A DNA stretch of 64,000 nt, taken from assembly GCA_021397845.1 (NCBI GenBank), contig CM038040.1, forward strand, positions 24,402,315 to 24,466,314, read 5' to 3'. The notes beneath the pieces were generated by a model. That model did not search any database. It was given only the letters and a program-made list of their open reading frames with translations, and was not told where the DNA came from. The stretch is from Areca catechu. Lineage: Eukaryota > Streptophyta > Magnoliopsida > Arecales > Arecaceae. Both the position numbers and the translations under genes were made by a program. Of the stretch, positions 11,852 to 22,789 are shown piece by piece (the first letter of the stretch is position 1; each line of letters begins with the position of its first letter).

Positions 11852-14800
11852 TTGTTTAACATTCAATGTAAAATCATATATTGAAAGCCAATGGTTCCAC
11901 AAAATAATGACTACAATAGTAAATCTGCAAAAAGCTACAACATTTGAAAATTGACTTGACAAATGACAAATATGCCACAACCAATATTAGCAGAACTAAA
12001 CTGAATATTGACCCTACCTAGGAGTTGAATCATCTCATCGCTGGTTGAATAGTGGATCAACATCAGCCCATAGAGATTAATTAATTTGAATAATTAAAAT
12101 TAGTTACAATATTTAGATATAATGTGAGAGCAGGCCTTGCAGCAACCATAAGATTTCTACATTGTGAGTTCTATGTCTCTATAGCTCAAAACATAGAAAC
12201 AGCCTTGCCACATGCAAGGGTAAGGCTTTGTATGTCTGACCCTCCCCAAACCCTTTAGTGGGAGCCTTGTGCACTAGGAAGCCTTTTTTTCTTGGATATT
12301 ATGCAAGATAAACACAAAAAAATATTTGATATTTTTAATTTTAAATACTAAAAATCTGAAGCCAACAAAAAGAATGAAAGATTACATTTAAATTGTTTTA
12401 TCAACCGATAAAAAAATTGATAATTGAGCAAAGCAACACAATCTACCTAAACTTTCTATAGTTCATAAGGTCCAGCATGTTATTTACCTTGTACTGACAA
12501 ATACACAAGTTTGTTATAAGTTATATCACAGTATAAAACAAGCTCATTCTGTGTCTCGTTGGTTATGAGAGTAGTTACATTAATAAGTAGTCAAGGAATC
12601 AAACATCATACCAAAAAAGGGTTCAAACGTCCCCTCCCAACATTTACTGCAAGATTTTCTGGGGAAAAAATGGAGTACACTGGTTACTTAAATCTACTGG
12701 ATCAAGCCACTTGACCAAAACCCGACCAGGTCTAGCAGGTTTCAGTGGTTCAAATGCAGGTCAATTAGACAACCAAACTGGACCCTAGGACTGGATCACC
12801 GGATCTCTGGTCCAACCAGCGGGTCTAGTCTATTTATGATATTATGCCCTTTAAGTCCTACAAATTGCATCATTGTCTACCATAATCACATGTAATTGTA
12901 TCATTCTCACATTTCCTTGAAATGCAAAATTGTTCTGTCACAGCTCCTCAAATCACTTTCTCCCACAGGCAGCTTGAGTAGTAATTTTCACATTCTCAAG
13001 TCTCAATATTTGAAACATTGATTTGCTGCCAACAGAAACGTTGTTGTATACAACCAACAGTATTCAAAAAGTCACCAATGTTGCTACTCATAACAGTTGG
13101 ATGAAGGCAATTGAATGATATAAGCAAAAGAACAAGATTAGCATTGATTTCTCCATTGATTTCTCCATTGCTAATCATAAAAGTACACAGCTTTCACTAG
13201 ATCGGTTCCTTGGTTTTTTTATTCTTCCTTTCCTATTTTTGGCTTTTAGACAATGTCAGTTATGGTGCTTACTTCAGGAGCAACCATAATGTCCTATATT
13301 TATTGAATTGCTTAAAACAATTTCCGCTTTACTGAAACTAAATGACTTGATATGGTATTGTTTCCTTCTTTCAAAACAAACCAAAAGAAAAAAATAGTTT
13401 AAGCTATTATGCTTGATATACATAGTTGTCCTATTCCTTGCAAGCTTAAGGTGGTCAAGTGGTTAGCAAACATGGTATCAAAGCTGTGGTAATGGATTAA
13501 AATCCCAGCAATGAGGATTGTTCATTCAATCTAGTTGTCATCTCTACTTGTCTTGTGTCCCGATTCATTTACCTCTCCATGTGCATAATCTCGACTCCAC
13601 TTGAATGGGGAGTTAAGCCTGATACACATTGTTGTCCCATTCCTTAACATAGTTTTGTTGGACCAATAGCGCCTCAACATCCGCGCGCAACCCAGAAGGA
13701 GACAAAAACGCACGTGGGGCCAGCAGAGAAACCAGAAAAAGGAAACCCGTGCACGCAACGCGTGCAGCACGATTCTGGCATAATCTGCACGGATCTCAAT
13801 GCGATTGATGGCTACGAGCAGCGTTGCAATTAAATTGCGATCGGGAGAGCTACAGGACTCCGATTTGGTCTCTGTTCGGACCGTTGGACTCCTTGTGAGA
13901 TGCTCTACGTAGTGGAGGCTACAAATTCATAGACAGAAACACAGACAGAGAGTGAGAGGATGAAAAAATGGTAAGAGGTCTCTTATAGAGGGTTGATTGA
14001 GAGCTTGAGAGAAGGATTCGGGGTTTCTTGTTGAGAGATACTTGTACGGGGTTGAGAGAGTTCAATCTGTAAGTTTATTTTTCATAGTAAAACCTTTTGC
14101 ATGCCCGAAAAACTGTATTTATTATCTTTTCTTCTTTCTCTTGTGGTATCGACATCAACAATCGACGATCCCGTTTCGCTTCCGCAACAACCGGTATCAG
14201 AGCGAGTTGATACCGATCCCAACAAGTTTTAACTCATGTATCATGTCATATACCATACCTTACCAGTATGGTACCAAGGTATGGTACAGGTTGGTATGGC
14301 ATGACCCATACCGATACATGGTAAAATGCTGAAGTTACTACAACACCAATACCATGTCGATGCAGAGGCATGCCAAGCCCTAATACCATATGTCCCATAC
14401 CAGCCTATTTGGGTCATTACTTAAGACCTTGCTTGACAGCTTAAGCTTTTAGAGTCAAGTGCTTAGTTAATGAGCTTCAACTACATTGTACTAGGATGCA
14501 GTGAATAAAGCATTCCCATGTAATCCTTGAACCAGCATCATCTGACTTCAAGTTGTAGTATTTGTAGCAGACAGGGTTGAAGTAAGAGGTATAAAACTTT
14601 CTTTAACAAGCTTCAAAATCTTTAACCACAAAGGCATCATTACTCAAATTTGTGAAGCCTCTACATATGGATATGTTCTCACCACACCAATATCCCTAAA
14701 ATTTTATCATAATCAACATTTTTCTGGTAGTTCAAAACCATCATGCATATTAAGGAAACTCTCTACATAAGCAATCAAATCACAAATTTCACAGAGCTGA

Positions 14801-15402
14801 AGTTGCCTATTGAATTTTGAATTATTTGTATATACTTGCACTAAAATTTTGTCTCTATGAAGATGATCTCTCAGGTTCCTTGTAACAACTCTCATCTTAG
14901 GGAGCAACAAAGCATAAAGGCAAATATTAATTCCAAAGATGAAAGCCTGTGGATAACCACTAACAGACCTTATTGATTATTTTGCCATTTTTCAATAACA
15001 TTGTAAAGGTAATTGAACTCATCTTTTGTAGTCAAGCTGTCTCCTTGCATCTACAATTGATGGGATCAGTGGCTCTAGAAATAGGTATGCCCTATGTAAC
15101 TGCCCCTGAGGTCCATATCAGTTTGTGCAATAGTAGGTTTCTAGAATATTGCCTTTAAAACCCCACAAAGCATGCACAAAAATTGCCCCCTCAATGATTT
15201 CTTGTTTTAGCCCAACTAGATATCTGCTTCAAGTCCTAAAAAAGTTGGTTGTCATGAACCAACCTGAATGCTACAGCCAAGCTACCAAATATCTAAGAAA
15301 TGGAGGGGGGGGAGGGGGGCGGGTATTGTAATGTATGTACTTACATATGTATATGTACATGTGGTGCAGGCAACGTATATGTACACATACATACATACAT
15401 AC

Positions 15403-15437
<35 letters not shown>

Positions 15438-18400
15438 CACGCGCACACATCTCCGTAATAGGGACACGTGTTTGCATGTTTAATGCTTATTCAAAAATGA
15501 GAGAGAGAGAGAGGCTTGACATGATAGATAAATACATTTAAATTTGAAACATAACGACAGTTTGCTTAAAATGTTCATATAACTATAATAACTTTACATT
15601 AAAAACATAATTACACTTTGCTTAAAATGTGAATACAATTTTCATAGTTTTATATAAATATAAGGGCACTTAACTTTAAGTGTCCAAAAAATACTTAAGC
15701 ATACTTCATTTAAAGTGTCCAGCACCTAAACAGTCCCCAACATAAAACTCAAAAAAAAAAATGCCAAACATTTGACACTTGTTGCCAATGTATGCTGTCC
15801 TATCCGGTATAGGATGTACCATATCATATCAGTATAGTATATTACCTCGTACCATACCAAACCATGTACCGACATTATAATAGGATGGTATCAATATAGG
15901 ATACGGTATTGAGATGGTAAGCCTTGTTTTCTAACATCAACAAAACATTTCAAACTAGAGTGTCCAACCATATTGTGTTGGGTCATGCCATTTCTATGAC
16001 TATAAGTGTCAATGCCCAGGGCATCTTTAAAACGGAGTTTCCAGATAATAGAAATTACAACCAGAGTTTGTGGAACCATCCCAAACCGCCCTGTTCGTGG
16101 CGTACCGAGCTATGCTAGTGGCAAACAAAGATGGTTCCGGCAAACAAAACAAGAAACCAGCCAAGAGGGGGAGGGGGAGAGGGAAAACGAAAGAGAGGAA
16201 AAGAGAAAAAGAGGATAGGAGAGGAAGAAGGAGAGAGGACCTCTGAAGGCTGCTAGAGCAACCGAGGTCGCCGCACCACTACCAAACTTGATGGAAGCCA
16301 GAGGAGGGCGGAGGGAGGGAAGGAGAAGGAGAGGCTGGCAAACGATGCTCCTTGCCTACAAAGCCACCGCACGGCTACCAAGGCCAATGGAAAATCGGAG
16401 GGGATCTGACCTCTTCCCAATCGAAATAGAGGCTTCGGCTCCAATTTCATTTTTTTTTATTTTATGAGTGAAGTCAATAACACTCTTTTTTTAAAATTTT
16501 TGGTTGAAATTAGCAACATGATTCAACCAAAAATCAAAAAAAACAAAAAAAAAAAGAGTGAAGTACCATTGCCAACTTCACCCGATAAAACAAAAAAAAT
16601 GAAATACAGGCCAAAGCCCCTATTTAATTGAAAGGAGCGTAGAGCCCCTCTAGCTTTCCACGGGCCTTGGTAGCAATACAGTGGCCTTACTGACCCCTTT
16701 GGAAGCCTTTGGCCCTCTAGTGCCTCCACCGGCCTCCTATCCCTCTTCTTCCCTCCGTCCGCCCTCCTCCGGCTTCCACCAAGATCAGCAACAATGCAAC
16801 CACGTCGACTACCCTCCCACAACCTCTGAAGGCCCTCTCTCCTTCTCCTTCTCCTTCCCTCCCCCTTCTCTCTCAATTCCTCTCTCCCATTCTCCATCTG
16901 CCCTCTCTCTATGTCGGTTTGAGTTCAATACAAAACAGCACGGGCATACCAAACCATACCACCAGCCAATTGGTCCAGGCCTTGGTACCAGCACAACAAA
17001 CCTTGATTACAATAGTCTCTTCGTACATGGGAGCAGAAGAAAACCTAAACTCATGTTGACTCGAAACCCTACTCTAGTCCTTTTGAAGATATCATTTTAT
17101 AAGGTTAACCAGTCAGATTTATTTATTACTATCATCTAATGATAACATCATTTCAATACATATGCCAATGTTCATGGAAAACCAAACATTCAGCCTACTG
17201 CTATGAACTTGTCATGGCAAATGTCAGTCTCCAACACAATTTTTCTTTAAATTTTTGAATAAGTCAACCATCTTATATAAAAAGAGTAAAAATGGCCGAT
17301 CATGTAGTGGCTTAATTCAATGGATCAAATTAACATAAAAGAAAATAATTGTTTGAAGATTTGCGATCTTAAACATCATAGTTGATAGACCAGGAAACAT
17401 TATCGACCTACCAACAGTCACATACACTTTTGTAGAATTTGTGGGAGGGTTTACATCAAGTTAATTACCATCATATCAATGGTGTCAAAAACTTCCTTGG
17501 AGCATCCTTAATTTTTTAAGCATGTTCAATAACCTATCCTATCTTGCTGGGAAGGCCTTGATGGTTTTAGTTGCTGTTCTTAAAAAAATTATGAAACTTT
17601 TATTTATTTAAATGTAAACCATATTTCCACACAATTTGTAACTCAAATCATTGTGCATGTTTTTATTTGTTGAATTAAGTTATTTATACTTATTTTATAA
17701 AATTCTTTATTGATTCTCAAATAGTACTCGTTGTAATTCACTCTTGTTGTTAGCAATAATCATTCACAGATAGTTCTTTTAATGGGAGCTTGACTTGAAT
17801 GTTAGTCATCATTCTATTAACAGGTATAAAAATTACAGCTTATCGCAACTCCAGCATTAAGGCCCATGGTAATGGAAAACCCACGTGCTAACAAAAAGAT
17901 AAACTAATTTATGTTGCTAGTAGTTATGTTCTTCAAACACACCTTAATGTTTTGTCAATATAAACTAGCTACCATTCTTCCATGCATGGCCTACCGTATT
18001 GCCCCACATTGTACCATTCTGGTACCAAACCAATATGGTGTCTCGTACCATACTGACACCAGGTACACTATCTTGTACCATACCAAACCGCATACTGACA
18101 CTATAATAAAATGGTACCAGTACGGGGTCTGGTACCGAGACACCGAACTTTGCTTCCATAGCATGTAAAAATTACCTTTTATTAATCTCTATAACATACT
18201 CCATTCAAGTGCACATAGATATACAACTTCCTATTTTTGTGAGCATTCTCTTTCATATTTCAGATAAGAAGGTAATATCCATCGGTAACCTTCATTATGC
18301 AAAAAAGTTAATATTAGGTAGTTCTTGTCATCTTCAGTTAAAACTTACTGCAAATTACGATTTATATTGCTTTCTTAGAAAGTTGGCAACTTAAATAATT

Positions 18401-19212
18401 TTTTTACTAGTAGTTGCATGGACCAAGTTATTGTAGGCTTTTGTCACTCTCTTTTTGGGGCACATGTACATATAAAAACTCAAGTTGACAATATAGACAT
18501 GGCCTGCCCTGATTCTTGAGGCATTATTATAATACAGCAACAGCATGTGTGTATGTATATGTGTGCATACTGCATACAATCATACAAGTACATATAAAAA
18601 TATATAAGCACAAATATCTATACGTGTCTGTATGTACATGTACATGCATATATCTTGGTAACACATACTAGCAATGTAAATATTGAGTATTATTCAGGTA
18701 TCATAATGACTTCACCATATCAGTGAAACAAAAAACAACTAAAAGGAAACTAAAACAAATGTTCATAAAGGGGGAACCACCTTATTGTCAAGAGAAACCG
18801 AGTTTTTATAGTAACTCCTTTTGGTTTTATAAGCTGCAGGACAATCAGTGCAGTCAGGGTCATTGCATAACCCAAGAGGCCCAGACTTCAACAAATGCTC
18901 ATTTTTTGTAGCATGGTTATTGTCTGACCAGTCATTTTGACCCATTACTGCTGGCATGACTGTGTGTAGTTTAGCATGTTGCTTGCCATGTGTAAGCCAA
19001 GGAACCTCTTCTACCTTCTCACTGCCACTTGTAGGTGCAAATTGTGTCATCCTTTGCATGCGCAAAGGACCAGTATGAGATATAAAAGTATCTTCACTTT
19101 CATAGGTCACATTTGGGGTCATAATCATTGATGTACTCCTAGCAGTGAGTTTTTGTGGCTTGACAGCTTTTGATAGCATGGGGATATGATCTTTGTCCTG
19201 GTCAGCAGCCAT
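7866..19212 (-). CDS. Cyclic nucleotide-gated ion channel, CNGC19/20-like (5' part)
   Basis: Three coding exons on the minus strand join in frame to give 240 residues: 19212-18781 (144 aa), 11441-11253 (63 aa) and 7964-7866 (33 aa). All junctions have GT-AG sites. The product is a plasma-membrane cation channel subunit with cytosolic N and C termini. Exon 1 carries the long Ser/Thr-rich N terminus typical of group IVa plant CNGCs, with the Cys motif LCNDPDCTDCP. Exon 2 reads ILYGEADGWAKK and then HWNKFFVISCLIAIFVDPLF, the approach to and start of transmembrane S1. Exon 3 carries S2 (VVRSVTDFIYLLHMLLQ). S3-S6, the pore and the cyclic-nucleotide/calmodulin domains are not seen and should lie beyond position 1. 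The start is the Met of MAADQDKD. An acceptor-like AG lies 17 bases upstream (TTGCAG|GTTTGG, 19231-19230), so a spliced 5' UTR is likely. I am sure of the family, less so of CNGC19 versus CNGC20. Confidence 0.9.
8073..8258. mobile_element. Degenerate GGTACC/GATACC-rich MITE relic in CNGC intron 2
   Basis: A 180-bp patch is rich in GTACC, GATATC and GAGAC(C) words and starts near CAGGTTTGCTGTCTC. It resembles the other GGTACC-rich hAT MITEs of the window but has no recognisable TSD, so the bounds are approximate. Confidence 0.4.
8432..8550. repeat. Direct repeat of about 30 bp, 90-bp offset
   Basis: The word TGATAGATTGGAACATCCTA plus its following bases (ACGAAGGCAAG) occurs at 8432 and again at 8522. 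Both copies are in CNGC intron 2. Confidence 0.85.
9332..9490. repeat. Two-copy 85-bp tandem repeat in CNGC intron 2
   Basis: ATTGCCCTTACA...GCAAGGGCAAAATG begins at 9332 and again at 9417. Each copy carries GGGCAAAATGRCCAAATACT and the sequence around CTATTTGAAAT. Each copy contains the small palindrome TTGCCCTT...AAGGGCAA. Confidence 0.85.
9500..11252. other. CNGC intron 2, remainder
   Basis: No further coding similarity or bounded transposon is seen. The sequence is AT-rich with stop-dense frames. It lies inside the 3.3-kb intron between exons 2 and 3. Confidence 0.5.
11253..11441 (-). CDS. CNGC19/20-like, coding exon 2 (S1 region)
   Basis: 189 bases, 63 codons in phase 0. The acceptor TATGCAG lies just above 11441 and the donor GTATGT starts at 11252. 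It encodes LRNILYGEADGWAKKS through FFVISCLIAIFVDPLFFF, ending SVEE. Confidence 0.93.
11442..13410. other. CNGC intron 1, distal part, with a (TA)n(TG)n microsatellite
   Basis: This is intron sequence. It holds a (TA)8-(TG)10-like microsatellite at about 11816-11851. A patch rich in GGTC and GGTT words at about 12680-12840 looks like an eroded MITE without clear ends. Confidence 0.5.
13411..13655 (+). mobile_element. Copia LTR fragments with a second primer-binding-like site
   Basis: GCTTGATATACATAGTTGTC at 13411 recurs as GCCTGATACACATTGTTGTC at 13617. The first copy leads to CATGGTATCAAAGC near 13471-13484, which resembles the copia primer-binding site TGGTATCAGAGC. This is best read as scrambled LTR ends of an older copia element. 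Confidence 0.45.
13656..14189 (+). repeat. Copia LTR (534 bp) followed by a primer-binding site
   Basis: It starts TGTTGGACC, ends CGCAACA and, two bases later, is followed by CGGTATCAGAGC (14192-14203). That is one base off the initiator-Met-tRNA primer-binding site TGGTATCAGAGC used by copia elements. It is GC-richer than its surroundings. No internal coding region or second LTR follows, because the sequence turns into a MITE-like patch. It is therefore a 5' LTR stub inside CNGC intron 1. Confidence 0.7.
14223..14431. mobile_element. GGTACC-type MITE, degenerate, 209 bp
   Basis: The left end CAAGTTTTAACTCATG pairs with the reversed right end CAAGGTCTTAAGTAATG. The interior is dense in CATACC/GGTATG words. 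I could not find a matching TSD. Confidence 0.5.
15300..15520. repeat. Simple-sequence cluster
   Basis: A G-run stretch (15303-15322) is followed by (ACAT/TACA)n, (TA)n, (TG)n and (GAGA)n tracts (15382-15440 and 15499-15513). The long frames through it in both strands are artefacts of these tracts. Confidence 0.85.
15786..15926. mobile_element. GGTACC-type MITE relic, 141 bp
   Basis: CAATGTATGCTGTCCTATCC on the left faces reversed CAAGGCTTACCATCTC on the right, around a core of CATACC/GGTATC words. There is no TSD match, so the bounds are provisional. Confidence 0.4.
16062..17005. mobile_element. Fold-back hAT-type element, 944 bp, arms of roughly 450 bp
   Basis: The left end CAGAGTTTGTGG pairs with the reversed right end CAAGGTTTGTTG. 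The flanks ATTACAAC (16054-16061) and ATTACAAT (17006-17013) match at 7 of 8 bases, a hAT-size TSD. The arms are inverted copies over most of their length. For example, GGAAGCCAGAGGAGGGCGGA near 16294 matches the reverse of a segment near 16750. An AT-rich loop lies near 16440-16560. The long GC-rich reading frames on both strands here are by-products of the palindrome. It lies in CNGC intron 1. Confidence 0.75.
17014..17976. other. CNGC intron 1 sequence between two transposons
   Basis: AT-rich with no coding similarity seen. Confidence 0.5.
17985..18152. mobile_element. GGTACC-type MITE, 168 bp
   Basis: The flanks CTTCCATG (17977-17984) and CTTCCATA (18153-18160) match at 7 of 8. The interior is packed with GGTACC/GTACCA words. 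The terminal repeats are weak (CATGGCCTACCG against reversed CAAAGTTCGGTG). Confidence 0.5.
18781..19212 (-). CDS. CNGC19/20-like, coding exon 1
   Basis: 432 bases, 144 codons, starting MAADQDKDHIPMLSKAV and ending ...SVSLDNK at a GT donor (GTGGTT, 18780 downward). It contains the group-typical segments HTGPLRMQR, QNDWSDNNHATKNEHLL and LGLCNDPDCTDCP. Confidence 0.92.
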
Positions 19213-19979
19213 TTATGCAAGTTCCAAACCTGCAACAGAAAGCATATAAATAATGCATCAAATAAACAAAAGTAGGTTAAAGATCTTATAAGTAAATTTG
19301 TTATGTCTTATGTTGAAGGTTTAAGAGCATGTCATTCGTTTATTGCAGCCTAGTTTATGAGTTTTGGCCTTGTTTACTCAGCCCTATCTGAACAAGCTGT
19401 CTAGATGATCAAACCCACTTAGAAGCACTTTCATATTTGAGTCAGTTTATGGTGGACTTGGACCTGGATTACAGCCTTAGATCCTCTTCCCTGTTCTTGA
19501 TTCATTTCCATTTGTTTTTTCTCTCTTCTTCTCTCTGTTCTTCTTTGTTCTCTTCTTTCTCCTCTTCTTCTTTTTCTACTCATCCTACTGTCTTGACCTG
19601 AGACAGCATGGAGTAAATACCATTGCTTGTCAAAGTTATTATTATTATTATATATTGTCAGAAAACCCTTGATAAGTCATACATAGCCCGAGGGTCACTG
19701 CCCTACCTAAATATTGCAAACAACACATTACAAGGCTCAAAATTAATATGACTGCATCACTATTTTCAGGAAATTTGGTATCATAGTGTTTTTACGTGTT
19801 AAGGAATTATGATTTTTTCTTCACTTTTTGGTAATCAACATATTTATTATCCAATAAGGCTTTGAAATGTGAATCATCTTTAAGGATGTCAGATTTTATA
19901 TAAGAAATGGTAAGGATAATAACATAGATTATTTTTAATCAGCGGTAATACTAATGTTTCCAATCATCAAGGTCTCTAT

Positions 19980-20314
19980 CAGGGTTCCCGGTACCGGTAC
20001 CGGAACCCATATCAGCCGGAGGGCGGTACGGTACGATACGTACCATACCGGCATACGTACCATACCGGCATACGTACCGGGCTTTTTTTTTTATAAAAAT
20101 AATCTCTCACCCCTCCAAAGCAAGGATTGCTATTTAAAACATGAAATGGACCTGAACCGGGCTGAACCGGACGGTACATACCGGTACGGAATTAATTTTT
20201 TTTTATTATTTTAAAAGCCCGGACCAATTTTAAGGGCTGAACCATACCGGCTCTTGGCCGATACGGTACGGTATGCCCTGTACCGGGCGGTACGGGATAG
20301 TTCCGTGAACCCTA
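19980..20314. mobile_element. hAT MITE with perfect 8-bp TSD, 335 bp
   Basis: GTCTCTAT flanks both sides exactly (19972-19979 and 20315-20322). The left end is CAGGGTTCCCGGTACC and the reversed right end is TAGGGTTCACGG. The left terminus matches the 4.9-kb hAT element at 86 (CAAGGTTCCCGGTACC) almost base for base. Both have GTACCGG/CCGGTAC subterminal repeats, so this is a likely non-autonomous derivative of that family. It lies upstream of the CNGC start, probably in a 5' UTR intron or the promoter region. Confidence 0.9.
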
Positions 20315-20322
20315 GTCTCTAT

Positions 20323-20935
20323 AGTTAATTCAAGAGTTTACCCCATGCAAAGAGGATTATTGCAAAGAATAATCCTTATGTTTTTAAGTAATTTCAAGAA
20401 GTTGCATATCCCAGTTCGATGGCTGACTTCTAATAATGTATGGCAGCAAGAAATAAATCGTACTCCACTAAATTAAGACAAGGGACAAATGCAATGTGTT
20501 TAAACACCAATTGATTGCAGTAGTAGAAAAATTCGATACAAGTTGAAGGTAGCAAACACGCTGGACAATTATAGTCATGAGTGGTAGCTTGTGAACCAAT
20601 ATGAAAGTCAATCCATTTTCACCTCGCATATGATATTTAATCACCAAAAGAGGCATTTTGATTTAAGTTCCTTATTTGATTGCTAGTGATAAGTTCTAAC
20701 ATGGAAAGGAGTAGGGGAACTAAGATGAGATTCATAACTTGAAATTCGAACTAGCCTAAGTCCCGAGGCATGGCACCATAATCCATCAAAACAAACATTC
20801 AAACTAAACCATCCCCAAAGAAATCATATGATCATGACTAAAGTGTATCAGAAATAATAAACTTCAACTAAAATCCACTTGCAAAATCAGACATATTCTA
20901 TTATACAAAACACTCAATAATGTTAATGCAACACC
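20323..20935. other. Interval without recognisable features
   Basis: Unique-looking AT-rich sequence upstream of the CNGC coding start. I see no gene or repeat here. Confidence 0.4.
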
Positions 20936-20949
20936 AAAAACTATGTTCC

Positions 20950-21280
20950 ACCGCTAAGGCGGTAGCCCGGTTGGTAGAGGCCTTGCCTCACTACCAACCG
21001 GTCACAGGTTCGAGGCATGATCTCGTGGATGACTCGATTAAATCCAGGAATTTTCCTGGAGCCCGTGACCGTTGATGTGAGTGAGAGGTCAAGGTCTCTC
21101 TCTTTATCCCCGTTCTACTAGCCGACATTTGAGTGGCATCAGGTTGACGGACTCACCTTTAGGTGGGAAAAGGCTGCGAAAATCTAAGCATCTTGTATCG
21201 AATATTACCTGGCAGGGCGAGGGCCTACAGGGGCAGCTACACCGGGATTTATCCCCCATCCCTTTTTGTTTAGCAAAAAA
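20950..21280 (+). mobile_element. tRNA-derived SINE with 14-bp TSD
   Basis: The body begins ACCGCTAAGGCGGTAGCCCGG. It has an A-box-like TAGCCCGGTTGG and a B-box GGTTCGAGGC, spaced as in a Pol III promoter, and ends in a poly(A) stretch. AAAAACTATGTTCC is duplicated exactly at 20936-20949 and 21281-21294. The 3' part (GGCAGGGCGAGGGCC...CCCCCATCCCTTTTTGTTT) has a decayed relative at about 30266. Confidence 0.9.
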
Positions 21281-21430
21281 AAAAACTATGTTCCTAATGT
21301 CACTTCGAAAATTACTAGATCTGAATATCAACTTGTAAATATCAACCCCACCTCCTTAAATAGGTCCACCAAGGCTCTCACTAATCACTTTGAAAAAAAA
21401 TTAATATGATAGACAAGGTAAGCCATAACA

Positions 21431-21895
21431 ATGCTTTTTAAAACCAGACCAGGTTGACTAGTTTGATTGGTTGAACCAAGAACTAGTTGCATGTCTGGTC
21501 TGGTTCAAAGGATATTTTAAAAGTAGTCAAAACTCGGTCAAACTTGATGAACCATCAAACTGGCAGATCCGATCCATTTCCCACATGTTTGAATTTTTTT
21601 GGGGTCTGCTCCAATCTTGCCTTGACCCGGATGCCCCCCAAACCCAGACAGCTAATCTCCAGCCACCAATGCTGGTAGCCATGGAGGCAACTGAGGGTGG
21701 TTGGGAGAGGGTGGGCGTGGTGCGAGCAACAAAGGGAGCTGCAGCAGCGGCACCAGAGCAGGTGGTGATCATGGTGGACAAGGGACTGGCGGAGAAGGAG
21801 AGGATGGAGGAGGCAATGAAGCCAAAGAGGATAGGACACAGGAAGTGGGTGATGCAGTCGAGGTCAAGGTGGTGGACAGAAAGATCCCCCTAATA
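21431..21895. repeat. Eroded MITE-like left end plus GC-rich segment
   Basis: TTTTTAAAACCAGACCAGGTTGA at about 21436 looks like a hAT MITE terminus followed by GGTT-rich subterminal words. It grades into a GC-rich stretch (21600-21890) open in several frames at once. No domain is recognisable, and the overlapping open frames point to composition rather than a gene. Confidence 0.35.
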
Positions 21896-22789
21896 AAAAT
21901 ATCTCATTCCAGATGTGGCCACATCACAAACTCCCTCACCTTTTCTTAATCTTTCTTCATCAAATGTTTGCCATCTCTGCCCCCTCCCTTATCTCCTCTT
22001 AAATCCCAAAATGGAAGAGATATAGACAGCTAGGAGACAGCATAGCAGGAGATGCAGAGATCCGCCGAATAATCATTGAAGATCTTAAGGTCCGTTTGGT
22101 TAAGGGTATTCTGGTATGGGAAAATAAATCCCATATCAAATTACCATGTTTGGTATAAAAAAAAAAGAGAGAGATGGTAAAAAAGATTAATGGGTCATTG
22201 GGTCCCATGTTTATTTTTCGGAGAGAGTAAAACAAATACCATTGGAGGGCTAATATTTGGTAAATTCCCAAGCGGTGGTAATCCATACTTGATAAAAATA
22301 TCCCCCATAAAGTACACATATAAACATTTAATTTGTTTTAATGTCTTCTCAAATTCACTCAATAAAGAATTTTCGCAAAACAGGTCGAGTTGGATGTCTG
22401 ACTTGGGAATTTGGTTCGAGTGAGCTTTAAGCCGATTTTGACTCTGCATCGCCTTCCCATGGATCAGGCATTCTAGAACTGACCTAGTTTGAAGGATTTA
22501 GTTCAGTTTGGCTTATTTCATGATCTTCTTGTGAGATGCCTCAAAGCATTGAGCTCATATTATTGATGGGAAACCTTAGATCAAGTCAGTTTTGCCAATG
22601 CACCAAGCTTTCGAGGTCCCTATCTTTTGTGGTTTCCTCCCACAATATTTAGCACAACTCATTCTTAGAATGCTCATTGAGCTGAGTCATCTTTGCCAAT
22701 GTTTGGAGCCTCCAATTCTCCTGGTCTATGGGATAAGTGCATCACGCTTGCATTGGAATTGTGTTAGGCTCAGAGGGATCTCTTATAGG

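Noticed and set aside
13440..13490. tRNA-like word GGTGGTCAAGTGGTTAGCA
   Set aside because: The downstream B box and acceptor stem do not follow. The adjacent TGGTATCAAAGC fits a copia primer-binding site better.
15271..15541. Four overlapping open frames on both strands
   Set aside because: They run through (TG)n, (TA)n and (GAGA)n microsatellites and contain only Thr-His, Val-Cys and Tyr-Ile style repeats.
16681..17139. 152-codon plus-strand open frame rich in Pro/Ser
   Set aside because: It lies in the right arm of the fold-back element, and overlapping frames on the other strand are equally open. The composition and palindrome explain it, and it shows no domain.
21471..21893. 140-codon plus-strand frame, GC-rich
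   Set aside because: Several frames are open at once in a GC-rich segment that starts like a MITE end, and no domain or splice context is visible.
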